A DNA stretch of 14,591 nt from an uncultured Bacilli bacterium. GTDB taxonomy: Bacteria; Bacillota_I; Bacilli_A; RF39; UBA660. The translations under genes were made by a program, and so were the position numbers. Location of the stretch: assembly GCA_910587725.1 (NCBI GenBank), contig CAJUNG010000042.1, positions 1 to 14,591 of the forward strand, read 5' to 3'. Positions 1 through 6,654 of this stretch are shown here, in pieces (within the stretch, counting starts at the first letter, position 1; the number at the start of each line of letters is the position of its first letter). Below the pieces are notes generated by a model that ran no database searches, was not told the origin of the DNA, and saw only the letters and a list, made by a program, of their open reading frames with translations.

Positions 1-44
1 AAGTAAATTCCACTTTATTTTAATTTGAGGTGGAATTTACTTTT
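1..44. terminator. Hairpin at left edge, probable terminator of an upstream gene
   Basis: A perfect 13-bp inverted repeat pairs positions 1-13 with 30-42 around a 16-nt AT-rich loop, and the right arm runs into a short T stretch (41-44). It lies upstream of the rpsJ promoter, so it most likely ends transcription of a gene left of the window. The arms may extend beyond the edge. The T-run is short, so termination efficiency on the + strand is uncertain. Confidence 0.6.
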
Positions 45-59
45 ACAATTCAGAAGTGC

Positions 60-117
60 GAAAAAAAGTGAAAAACTTTTAAAAAAAGCTTGCATTTTAT
101 TACTTTTCTGGTATAAT
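60..117 (+). promoter_or_regulatory. Strong sigma-A-type promoter of the S10-spc-alpha cluster with A-tract UP-like element
   Basis: A -35 box TTGCAT lies at 90-95 and a perfect -10 box TATAAT at 112-117, with a 16-bp spacer. A TG at 109-110 makes it an extended -10 promoter. Three A-tracts (61-67, 71-75, 81-87) are spaced by about 10 bp just upstream, as in UP elements or intrinsically bent DNA. The start of transcription should be near 123-125. No other convincing promoter was seen in the cluster, so this one probably drives most or all of it. In Bacillus subtilis the whole S10-spc-alpha cluster is likewise read from promoters near its start. Confidence 0.85.
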
Positions 118-123
118 TTTAGA

Positions 124-243
124 CGTATGTGGCTGCTAAGATGTGAGAGGTTGCTGATACACCGGGTTAAGTTGTTCGGTGAAATTGGGTTATTCTTACG
201 GAGCAAGTCTATACTAGATATAGGCGAAGGGAGGAAGACAAAT
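124..243 (+). promoter_or_regulatory. Potentially structured 5' leader of rpsJ (candidate ribosomal-protein leader RNA)
   Basis: About 120 nt separate the predicted transcription start from the rpsJ ATG. Visible pairings are an outer stem 151-155 with 202-206, which may extend as 148-150 with 208-210 past a bulged G207. Inside it is a hairpin 160-164 with 177-181. A further small hairpin pairs 209-213 with 219-223 just before the ribosome binding site at 230-235. From memory, the GGTTGCTGAYACACC and GGAGCAAGTCT blocks resemble sequence upstream of rpsJ in other Bacillota, which would point to a conserved autoregulatory leader; I cannot verify this here. There is no T-run, so control would be at translation or by antitermination rather than a simple attenuator. 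Confidence 0.55.
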
Positions 244-555
244 ATGTCAAAAGGAAGAATTCGTATTCGTTTAAAAGCGTATGACCATAGAATTCTAGAT
301 AATGCTGCAACAAAAATCGTGGAGGTAGTAAAACGAACTGGTGGAGAAATTAGTGGACCTGTACCACTTCCCACAGAAGTTGAAAAATTCACAATTTTAA
401 GAGCTGTTCACAAATACAAAGATAGCCGTGAACAATTCGAAATGCGCACGCATAAGAGATTAATCGATGTCAAAAATCCGAGCAAAGAAATCGTAGATGC
501 ACTTAGTCATTTAGATTTACCAAGCGGAGTAGATATCAGAATCGAAACAAAATAA
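244..555 (+). CDS. rpsJ: 30S ribosomal protein S10
   Basis: S10 (also NusE) is a 30S head protein and a partner of NusB/NusG in transcription antitermination. The 103-residue product has the usual length and the family signatures RIRLKAYDHRILD near residues 7-19, the HKYKDSREQFEMRTHKRLID stretch in the middle, and LDLPSGVDI near the C-terminus. The reading frame is open upstream to position 25, but that part precedes the promoter. The ATG at 244 has a GGGAGG site at 230-235 and matches the family N-terminus, so it is the start. First gene of the cluster, preceded by the long leader and followed by rplC after 18 nt. Confidence 0.98.
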   Translation: MSKGRIRIRLKAYDHRILDNAATKIVEVVKRTGGEISGPVPLPTEVEKFTILRAVHKYKDSREQFEMRTHKRLIDVKNPSKEIVDALSHLDLPSGVDIRIETK

Positions 556-573
556 TTGTAGGAGGAAGAAATA

Positions 574-1362
574 ATGAAAGGAATCTTAGGTACAAAAGTC
601 GGAATGACACAAGTTTTTACAACGAGTGGAAAATTAATTCCGGTCACTGTCGTAGAAGTAGAACCAAATGTTGTAACACAAATTAAAACTGTGGCAACTG
701 ATGGATACGACGCAATCCAACTTGGATATCAAACAGTTCGTGAGAAAGTTAGCAATAAGCCAAAAGTTGGACATACAAAAAAAGCTGGTACTACACCTAA
801 GCGCTTCTTAAGAGAAATTAGGGGAATGAGTACTACAGACTATACACTAGGGCAAGAAATTAATGCATCCCTATTCCAAAAAGGAGAAATGGTAGATGTT
901 ACTGGTGTTAGTAAAGGAAAAGGTTTCCAAGGCGTAATTAAACGTCATAACCAATCTCGTGGACCTATGGGACATGGTTCTCAATATCATCGCGGAGTTG
1001 GTTCTTTAGGTACAATGTTACCAATGCACGTTCTTAAAGGTAAGAAATTACCAGGACATATGGGAGCAGAAACTACAACAATCCAAAACTTAGAGGTAGT
1101 TGATGTTGATTTAGAAAATAATGTAATCTTAATCAAAGGAAGCATCCCTGGTCCGAAAAAATCTTTAGTTATGATTCGTACGGCTGTGAAAAAAGGAGAA
1201 AAAATAAACGAGATGGAAGATTTAGTCGTTTATGAAGTAGAAGAAGATACTCCTATTACTGAAGAAGTAGTAGAAAAAGCAGATGATACTACTACAGAAA
1301 CTCCTGATGCAGAAGAATCTAACGAAAATCGTGAATCATCACAAGACGAAGTTACAGAATAG
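574..1362 (+). CDS. rplC: 50S ribosomal protein L3 with an acidic C-terminal extension
   Basis: L3 is an early 50S assembly protein that contacts 23S rRNA near the peptidyl-transferase region. It begins MKGILGTKVGMTQ and carries the loop region GSLGTML..KGKKLPGHMG at about residues 143-164, as in the family. The conserved core ends near K207, matching the ~209-residue length of Bacillus L3. The protein then continues to 262 residues with a tail (208-262) holding 22 Asp/Glu against 3 Lys/Arg, unusual for an rRNA-binding protein. The tail is in frame, ends in a normal TAG, and is followed by a normally spaced gene, so a frameshift artefact is unlikely. The start has a GGAGG site just upstream. 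Confidence 0.97.
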   Translation: MKGILGTKVGMTQVFTTSGKLIPVTVVEVEPNVVTQIKTVATDGYDAIQLGYQTVREKVSNKPKVGHTKKAGTTPKRFLREIRGMSTTDYTLGQEINASLFQKGEMVDVTGVSKGKGFQGVIKRHNQSRGPMGHGSQYHRGVGSLGTMLPMHVLKGKKLPGHMGAETTTIQNLEVVDVDLENNVILIKGSIPGPKKSLVMIRTAVKKGEKINEMEDLVVYEVEEDTPITEEVVEKADDTTTETPDAEESNENRESSQDEVTE

Positions 1363-1410
1363 AAATGCCTTTGAAACTTTTAAATGTGTGATTGATAAGG
1401 AGGATAAAAT

Positions 1411-2034
1411 ATGAAAGATGTAAAACTTTTAAATACTAAAGGTGAAGAACTTAAGAACGTTAAATTAAATCAAGATATTTTTGATATCGAGTGTAATGAT
1501 AAAGTTTTATACGATGCAATCATTTTAACACGTGCATCATTAAGACAAGGAACACATAAAACAAAAAACCGTAGTGAAGTTCGTGGTGGAGGAAGAAAAC
1601 CATGGCGTCAAAAAGGTACAGGACACGCTCGTCAAGGGTCAATTCGTGCAGTGCAATGGGTTGGCGGAGGAGTATATGGTGGACCAGTACCTCGTGACTA
1701 CTCAAAAAAACAAAATCGAAAAGAAAGACGTCTTGCATTACGTACAGCACTTACTCATGCAGCTAACGATAAATTAATGCTAGTCGATAAAATTGAATTT
1801 AATACACCAAAGACAAAAGAAATGAAAGAAATGTTAGAAACTTTGAAAATTGCAGATAAGAAAGTACTTATCATCGTTTCAGAGTTAACTGAAAATGTCA
1901 TTCTTGCAAGCCGTAATCTTGGAAATGTACTATTGATTGATGCAAGTGAAATCAACGTATTTGACCTTGTTAATGCAGATGTTGTATTAATGGAAAATGC
2001 GGCAAAAGAAAAAATAGAGGAGGTGCTTGTTTAA
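1411..2034 (+). CDS. rplD: 50S ribosomal protein L4
   Basis: L4 (207 residues) has a globular domain on the 50S surface and a long loop reaching the constriction of the peptide exit tunnel; in gammaproteobacteria it also represses its own S10 operon. The loop core GGGRKPWRQKGTGHARQGSIR at about 59-79 is conserved, including the GTG motif at 69-71 known from macrolide-resistance mutations. The following strand reads AVQWVGGGVYGG instead of the common Bacillota SPQWRGGGVVFG. The gap before it (48 nt) is the longest between genes in the cluster; a GGAGG site precedes the ATG. Its stop overlaps the rplW start by one base (TAATG), suggesting translational coupling. Confidence 0.97.
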   Translation: MKDVKLLNTKGEELKNVKLNQDIFDIECNDKVLYDAIILTRASLRQGTHKTKNRSEVRGGGRKPWRQKGTGHARQGSIRAVQWVGGGVYGGPVPRDYSKKQNRKERRLALRTALTHAANDKLMLVDKIEFNTPKTKEMKEMLETLKIADKKVLIIVSELTENVILASRNLGNVLLIDASEINVFDLVNADVVLMENAAKEKIEEVLV

Positions 2035-2318
2035 TGGATACAAAATACTTAGAAGTAATCAAGGGACCAGTAGTTACTGAAAAAAGTTCTATTACTGCAC
2101 AAGGACTTGGACAATATGTATTTAAAGTAGATCCAAGAAGTAACAAAACAGAAATCAAACAAGCCATCGAAAAAATATTTAACGTGAAAGTCGAATCTGT
2201 TCGTACAATTAACGTAAAACCTAAAAAAAGAAGAGTTGGTCGTTATACAGGACTTACAAACCGTACGAAAAAGGCAATTGTAAGACTTCAAGATGGACAA
2301 CAAATTGAACTTAATTAG
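2034..2318 (+). CDS. rplW: 50S ribosomal protein L23
   Basis: L23 sits at the peptide tunnel exit and is the docking site for trigger factor and SRP. The 94-residue product begins with the family pattern VIKGPVVTEKS; Glu16 corresponds to the E. coli Glu18 used for chaperone docking. A C-terminal region rich in Lys/Arg (KPKKRRVGRYTG) follows, then the typical KKAIVRLQDGQ strand. The ribosome binding site (GGAGG) lies inside the end of rplD and the start overlaps the rplD stop by one base, so synthesis is probably coupled to L4. Confidence 0.97.
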   Translation: MDTKYLEVIKGPVVTEKSSITAQGLGQYVFKVDPRSNKTEIKQAIEKIFNVKVESVRTINVKPKKRRVGRYTGLTNRTKKAIVRLQDGQQIELN

Positions 2319-2335
2319 GAAGGAGGAAAACAGTA

Positions 2336-3166
2336 ATGGCGATTAGACAATATAAACCAATGACGAATGCGCAAAGAAAAAAGAGTACGTTAGTAAACGA
2401 AAATCTAAGTAAAAAAGCTCCAGAAAAAAGTTTGACCGTTCGTCTTAATAAAAATGGTGGTCGTAATAATCAAGGAAAAATCACGGTAAGACATCAAGGT
2501 GGAGGAGCAAAAAGAAAATATAGAATTATTGATTTCAAAAGAAATAAACGTGATATTCCAGCAACTGTTGCTTCAATTGAGTACGACCCAAATAGAAGTG
2601 CAAACATTGCTTTACTTAACTATCATGATGGAGAAAAGAGATATATTATTGCTCCAAAAGGATTACAAGTAGGAAATGTTGTTTCTAGTGGAGAAAATGC
2701 AGATATTCGTGTTGGAAATGCACTTCCAATTATGAATATTCCTGTTGGTACTATGGTACATAATATTGAGCTTAAACCTGGAAAAGGTGGTTCTATTGCA
2801 CGTTCTGCTGGAGCAAGTGCTCAAATTTTAGGTAGAGAAGGTGCTTACGTTATGGTTCGCCTTTCTAGTGGAGAACAAAGATTAATTCTTGGGTCTTGCT
2901 ATGCAACAGTCGGTGAAGTAGGAAATGAGGACCATGAACTTGTAAAACTAGGAAAAGCAGGACGTACACGTCATATGGGAATTCGTCCAACTGTTCGAGG
3001 AAGCGTAATGAACCCTAATGATCACCCTCATGGTGGTGGTGAAGGTCGTGCACCAATCGGTAGAAAAGGACCAGTTACTCCTTGGGGTAAACCTGCACTT
3101 GGATATAAGACACGTAAGAAAAAAGCAAGCGATAAACTTATCGTACGTCGTCGCAATAGTAAATAG
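2336..3166 (+). CDS. rplB: 50S ribosomal protein L2
   Basis: L2 is one of the most conserved 50S proteins, needed for subunit association and close to the peptidyl-transferase centre. The 276-residue product has the normal length. It carries the N-terminal GRNNQGKITVRHQGGGAKRKYR segment at about 42-63, a central SH3-like domain, and the near-invariant MNPNDHPHGGGEGRAPIG block at 225-242. His230 corresponds to E. coli His229 of the L2 active-site loop. An AGGAGG site precedes the ATG 17 nt after rplW, and rpsS follows after 18 nt. Confidence 0.98.
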   Translation: MAIRQYKPMTNAQRKKSTLVNENLSKKAPEKSLTVRLNKNGGRNNQGKITVRHQGGGAKRKYRIIDFKRNKRDIPATVASIEYDPNRSANIALLNYHDGEKRYIIAPKGLQVGNVVSSGENADIRVGNALPIMNIPVGTMVHNIELKPGKGGSIARSAGASAQILGREGAYVMVRLSSGEQRLILGSCYATVGEVGNEDHELVKLGKAGRTRHMGIRPTVRGSVMNPNDHPHGGGEGRAPIGRKGPVTPWGKPALGYKTRKKKASDKLIVRRRNSK

Positions 3167-3184
3167 GAAAGGACAAAGATTAAC

Positions 3185-3457
3185 ATGGCTAGAAGTTTAA
3201 AGAAAGGGCCTTATGTATTCAAAAGATTACTAGAAAAGGTCGAAAAGTTAGAAAAATCTGGAAAAAAAGAAGTCATTAAAACATGGTCACGTCGTAGTAC
3301 TATTTTCCCAGCTTTTATTGGTCATACTTTCGCTGTACATAACGGAAAAGATTTTATTCCTGTTTATGTAACAGAAGATATGGTTGGACATAAGCTTGGA
3401 GAATTTGCACCAACTCGTAAGTTTGGTGGACATGGCGACAACAAGAAAAAGAAATAA
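3185..3457 (+). CDS. rpsS: 30S ribosomal protein S19
   Basis: S19 is a 30S head protein that forms a pair with S13 near the A-site tRNA. The 90-residue product starts MARSLKKGPYV and contains KTWSRRSTIFPAFIGHTFAVHNG and GHKLGEFAPTRKF, the classic family pattern. Length and C-terminal Lys-rich tail are normal. The ribosome binding site is AGGAAAGGA, weaker than in neighbouring genes, 18 nt after rplB. Confidence 0.97.
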   Translation: MARSLKKGPYVFKRLLEKVEKLEKSGKKEVIKTWSRRSTIFPAFIGHTFAVHNGKDFIPVYVTEDMVGHKLGEFAPTRKFGGHGDNKKKK

Positions 3458-3476
3458 TGGCTAGGAGGGAAAAAAT

Positions 3477-3809
3477 ATGGAAGCAAAAGCAATCGCGAAA
3501 ACTCTTAGAGTATCCCCAATTAAAGCAAGACTTGTCATTGATTTAATTCGTGGGAAAGAGGTAAGTACTGCACTTAATATTTTAAACAATATGAATAATA
3601 AATCAGCAAGACTTGCAAAGAAAGTATTAGATTCTGCCGTTAGTAATGCCGTTAACAACTTTGGAATGGATAAAGACACTTTATTTGTTAGCGAGGCAAG
3701 AGTTGATGCTGGTCCAGTATTAAAAAGACACATGTTTGATTCACGTAGTCATATTGGACATAAAGATAAAAGAACTAGTCACATCGTGATAGTCGTTTCA
3801 AATAAATAA
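3477..3809 (+). CDS. rplV: 50S ribosomal protein L22 with divergent tunnel hairpin
   Basis: L22 binds all 23S rRNA domains, and its long beta-hairpin lines the nascent-peptide tunnel opposite L4. The 110-residue product has the N-terminal KTLRVSPIKARLVIDLIRGK helix region and the closing KRTSHIVIVVS strand at 98-108. In between, the normally invariant hairpin tip (PRAxGRA) reads FDSRSHI at 87-93, with no insertion or deletion relative to the family. This removes basic residues from a site where mutations affect macrolide binding and arrest peptides. No alternative frame restores the consensus. An AGGAGG site precedes the ATG. Confidence 0.96.
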   Translation: MEAKAIAKTLRVSPIKARLVIDLIRGKEVSTALNILNNMNNKSARLAKKVLDSAVSNAVNNFGMDKDTLFVSEARVDAGPVLKRHMFDSRSHIGHKDKRTSHIVIVVSNK

Positions 3810-3827
3810 TCAAGGAGGATCAAGAAT

Positions 3828-4481
3828 ATGGGTCAAAAAGTAAATCCTAATGGGATGAGACTTGGGATTAACAAAGATTGGGATTCAAAATGGTATGCAA
3901 ATAAAAAAGATTATGCAATCTATTTAAATAAAGATATCAAAATCCGTGAATACTTAGAGAAGACATTAAAAGATGCCAGCCTTAGTAAGATTCAAATCGA
4001 AAGAAATCCTAAGAGAACTGAGATTATCATTTCTACTTCAAAACCTGGTATGATTATCGGTAAGAGTGGAAGTGAAATCGAAAAATTAAAAACAACGCTT
4101 AAAAAGTTAGTTGATGAAAACATTCAAATTTCTATCGTGGATATTAAAAAGCCAGATATGAATGCAGAAATCGTAGCAAATCAAATTGCAAAACAAATTG
4201 AAAACAGAGCATCCTTCAGAATGGCACAAAAACGAGCAATCAGAAACGCAATGAAAAATGGTGCTAAGGGTATCAAAACTTTAGTTTCTGGTCGTTTAGG
4301 TGGCGCTGATATGGCTCGTAGCGAAGGTTATACAGAAGGAACAATTCCTCTTCATACATTAAGAGCAGATATCGATTATGCAACTGCAGAGGCAGATACT
4401 ACATTTGGTAAAATCGGGGTTAAAGTATGGATTTATAAAGGAGAAATTCTACCTTCTAAACAGGCTAAAGGAGGTAAATAA
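3828..4481 (+). CDS. rpsC: 30S ribosomal protein S3
   Basis: S3 forms the mRNA entry channel with S4 and S5 and contributes to mRNA unwinding. The 217-residue product begins MGQKVNPNGMRLG. It has a KH domain whose GxxG loop is IGKSG at 77-81, and the C-terminal S3 domain with GRLGGADMARSE and TIPLHTLRADIDYA. Length is normal. An AGGAGG site lies upstream, and rplP begins 2 nt after its stop with the rplP ribosome binding site inside the end of rpsC. Confidence 0.98.
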   Translation: MGQKVNPNGMRLGINKDWDSKWYANKKDYAIYLNKDIKIREYLEKTLKDASLSKIQIERNPKRTEIIISTSKPGMIIGKSGSEIEKLKTTLKKLVDENIQISIVDIKKPDMNAEIVANQIAKQIENRASFRMAQKRAIRNAMKNGAKGIKTLVSGRLGGADMARSEGYTEGTIPLHTLRADIDYATAEADTTFGKIGVKVWIYKGEILPSKQAKGGK

Positions 4482-4483
4482 TT

Positions 4484-4915
4484 ATGTTAATACCATCTAG
4501 AACAAAATTCCGTAGAGTACACCGTCTTCCTTATGAAGGACGTGCTAAAGGAAATAGAACTTTAGATAAAGGTGACTTTGGACTTATGGCAAAAGAAGGT
4601 GCTTGGATTACTGCCAATCAAATCGAAGCAGCTCGTATTGCAATGACACGTTATATGAAACGTGGTGGTAAAGTTTGGATTAATATATTCCCTCACTTGC
4701 CACTAACAAAAAAACCAATTGGTACTCGTCAAGGTAAAGGTAAAGGTAATGTAGAAGCATGGGTTGCTGTTGTTAAAGAAGGTAAAATCATGTTTGAAAT
4801 TGCTGGAGTAAGTGAAGAAGTTGCTCGTGAAGCATTAAGACTTGCCTCTCATAAATTACCAATCAAGACGAAGTTTGTAAAACGCGAAGAAAGTGGTGAA
4901 AATAATGAAGGTTAA
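4484..4915 (+). CDS. rplP: 50S ribosomal protein L16
   Basis: L16 organises 23S rRNA at the A-site tRNA elbow and is one of the last proteins to join the 50S subunit. The 143-residue product has the family motifs AWITANQIEAARIAMTR at 40-56, KRGGKVWI near 59, and TRQGKGKGNVEAWVAVVKEG. Arg82 corresponds to E. coli Arg81, the residue hydroxylated in some bacteria. An AGGAGG site at the end of rpsC serves the ATG. Its last 11 bases overlap the start of rpmC. Confidence 0.98.
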   Translation: MLIPSRTKFRRVHRLPYEGRAKGNRTLDKGDFGLMAKEGAWITANQIEAARIAMTRYMKRGGKVWINIFPHLPLTKKPIGTRQGKGKGNVEAWVAVVKEGKIMFEIAGVSEEVAREALRLASHKLPIKTKFVKREESGENNEG

Positions 4916-5108
4916 AGAAATAAGAGAACTTACCACAGAACAAATTATGGCGAAAATTAAAGAAAGCAAAGAAGAATTATTTAACTTACGTTTCCAACAA
5001 GCAACAGGAAACCTAGAAAAACCTTCAAGATTAAGAGAACTAAGACATACGGTTGCTCGTTGTAAGACAGTTCTTAGAGAACGTGAATTAAATGGGGAGG
5101 TTAAGTAA
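4905..5108 (+). CDS. rpmC: 50S ribosomal protein L29
   Basis: L29 is a small two-helix protein next to L23 at the tunnel exit. Starting at the ATG at 4905 gives 67 residues beginning MKVKEIRELTTEQI, matching the family N-terminus and length, with KEELFNLRFQQATGNLE and a coiled C-terminal helix. A GTG at 4893 in the same frame would add MVKI, which does not fit the family, so I reject it. The gene overlaps rplP by 11 bases and lacks a strong ribosome binding site (only a weak GGTG at 4895-4898), so translation is probably coupled to rplP. Confidence 0.95.
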   Translation: MKVKEIRELTTEQIMAKIKESKEELFNLRFQQATGNLEKPSRLRELRHTVARCKTVLRERELNGEVK

Positions 5109-5365
5109 TGGAAAAGGTAAGACGATCATTTACGGGAACGGTAGTAAGTGCTAAATGTGATAAAACAATTACTGTTTTAGTAGAAACTTACAAAAAACAT
5201 CCATTATATGGAAAAAGAGTGAAAAGCTCTAAGAAATATGCAGCACATGATGAAGCAAATAAAGCTAAAGTGGGAGATGTTGTAAAAATTGTAGAATGTA
5301 AACCAATTTCTAAAAGCAAACATTTCTATCTAGAAAAAATCGTAAAAGAAGCAGTTATTTTATAA
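5108..5365 (+). CDS. rpsQ: 30S ribosomal protein S17
   Basis: S17 is an OB-fold protein that binds 16S rRNA early in 30S assembly. The 85-residue product shows the pattern GTVVSAKCDKTITVLVE and KHPLYGKRVKSSKKYAAHDE, then the GDVVKIVECKPISKSKHF strand pair, all typical. The ATG overlaps the rpmC stop by one base (TAATG) and uses a GGGGAGG site in rpmC, so coupling is likely. The next gene, rplN, starts 26 nt later, at the conventional border between the S10 and spc blocks. There is no promoter or terminator in that gap. Confidence 0.97.
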   Translation: MEKVRRSFTGTVVSAKCDKTITVLVETYKKHPLYGKRVKSSKKYAAHDEANKAKVGDVVKIVECKPISKSKHFYLEKIVKEAVIL

Positions 5366-5391
5366 CTCTTAGGTGAAGGAGGAAATATTTT

Positions 5392-5760
5392 ATGTTACAA
5401 CAAGAAAGCCGTTTAAAGGTAGCTGACAACTCTGGTGCAAAAGAATTATTAGTGATTCGTGTACTAGGGGGAAGCAAAGTTAAAACTGGGAATATCGGTT
5501 CAATAGTTGTTGGTACAGTAAAAACTGCAACACCTAATGGAACTGTGAAAAAGGGAAAAGTTGTCAAAGCTGTAATTGTTAGAAGTCGTCAAGGTGTAAG
5601 AAGAGATGATGGAAGTTACATTAAGTTTGATGACAATGCCTGCGTGATTATCAAAGAAGATAAGAGCCCTGTGGGAACTCGTATTTTCGGACCAGTTGCA
5701 CGGGAACTTCGTGACAAAGACTTCATGAAAATTGTATCTTTGGCGAAAGAAGTGCTATAA
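5392..5760 (+). CDS. rplN: 50S ribosomal protein L14
   Basis: L14 lies at the subunit interface, where it contacts L19 and 16S rRNA and binds the silencing factor RsfS. The 122-residue product is full length and starts MLQQESRLKVADNSGAKELL. It contains the family motif KGKVVKAVIVRSRQGVRRDDG and ends GTRIFGPVARELRDKDFMKIVSLAKEVL-type, all canonical. A GGAGG site precedes the start. First gene of the spc block; rplX follows 11 nt later. Confidence 0.98.
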   Translation: MLQQESRLKVADNSGAKELLVIRVLGGSKVKTGNIGSIVVGTVKTATPNGTVKKGKVVKAVIVRSRQGVRRDDGSYIKFDDNACVIIKEDKSPVGTRIFGPVARELRDKDFMKIVSLAKEVL

Positions 5761-5771
5761 AGGAGGATATT

Positions 5772-6080
5772 ATGAACTTTAAAGTAGGAGATAAAGTAAT
5801 CGTAATCGCCGGTGCTAGCAAAGGAAAAACAGGAAAAATCATCAAAACTTTGAGACGCGAAAATAGAGTTATCGTAGAAGGTGTAAATATTGTTAAAAAG
5901 CACAGAAAAGGTAACGGTCAAGAATCTGGTGGAATTCTAGAAGTAGAAGCTCCAATTCATGCATCTAATGTGATGATTGTGGATCCAAAGACAAAACAAC
6001 GTACTAGAATCGGTCATGAATTCGATAAAAATAATAAGAAGATTAGAATTAGTAAAAAATCTAACGAGAAGTTAGACTAA
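5772..6080 (+). CDS. rplX: 50S ribosomal protein L24
   Basis: L24 is an assembly-initiator protein of the 50S subunit located near the tunnel exit. The 102-residue product has an N-terminal KOW motif (KVGDKVIVIAGASKGKTGKI, about 4-23), the RVIVEGVNIVKKH strand, and the GGILEVEAPIHASNVMIVDP block near 53-72. The ribosome binding site AGGAGG begins directly after the rplN stop. Length and order are normal. Confidence 0.97.
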   Translation: MNFKVGDKVIVIAGASKGKTGKIIKTLRRENRVIVEGVNIVKKHRKGNGQESGGILEVEAPIHASNVMIVDPKTKQRTRIGHEFDKNNKKIRISKKSNEKLD

Positions 6081-6099
6081 CCTGAAAGGAGGGTAATTT

Positions 6100-6639
6100 A
6101 TGAACCGCCTAAAAGAAAAATACTTGAATGAAGTTGTTCCAAGTTTACAAAAGAAACATTCTTATAAATCTGTTATGGAAGTACCAAAACTAGATAAAAT
6201 CGTCATTAACATGGGAGTGGGAGATGCAACAGGAAACTCTAAATTAATCGAAGCTGCTGTTAACGATTTAACTGTAATTGCCGGACAAAAACCAGTAGTT
6301 ACTAAAGCTCGTAAATCAATTGCTGGATTTAAAGTTCGTGAAGGGCAAGCAATTGGTTGTAAAGTTACATTACGAGGAGAAAATATGTATAACTTCTTAG
6401 ATAAATTAGTATCTATTGCACTTCCTCGTGTTAGGGACTTCCATGGAGTAAATGAAAAAGGATTTGATGGAAGAGGAAACTATACCTTAGGAATTAAAGA
6501 ACAATTAATTTTCTCTGAGATTGAGTATGACAACGTTGTCAAAGTGCGTGGTATGGATATCGTTTTTGTTACAACAGCAAAGACAGATGAAGAGTCATAC
6601 GACCTCTTAAAAGAACTTGGAATGCCTTTTAGAAAGTAA
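6100..6639 (+). CDS. rplE: 50S ribosomal protein L5
   Basis: L5 binds 5S rRNA together with L18 and L25-type proteins and contacts P-site tRNA and S13. The 179-residue product has the expected length with KIVINMGVGDATGN at about 34-47, KPVVTKARKSIAGFKVREG near 65-83, and FDGRGNYTLGIKEQLIF near 123-139. AAGGAGGG precedes the ATG. In-frame and intact; rpsN follows after 15 nt. Confidence 0.98.
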   Translation: MNRLKEKYLNEVVPSLQKKHSYKSVMEVPKLDKIVINMGVGDATGNSKLIEAAVNDLTVIAGQKPVVTKARKSIAGFKVREGQAIGCKVTLRGENMYNFLDKLVSIALPRVRDFHGVNEKGFDGRGNYTLGIKEQLIFSEIEYDNVVKVRGMDIVFVTTAKTDEESYDLLKELGMPFRK

Positions 6640-6654
6640 TTGGAGGAAAGAAAT

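Noticed and set aside
25..243. In-frame open stretch upstream of rpsJ that would give a 176-residue protein
   Set aside because: It begins inside the left-edge hairpin and spans the promoter, so it cannot be on the transcript; its residues do not resemble S10 and the ATG at 244 has a good ribosome binding site.
15..392. Minus-strand open frame of 125 codons over the leader and rpsJ
   Set aside because: It is antisense to a certain gene, has no ribosome binding site or recognisable product, and overlaps the promoter.
1363..1410. 48-nt gap between rplC and rplD as a possible regulatory element
   Set aside because: I see no clear hairpin, promoter or T-run in it beyond the ribosome binding site of rplD.
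1520..1777. Open frames on both strands inside rplD
   Set aside because: They lie wholly within L4, and their residues are the off-frame reading of its conserved loop.
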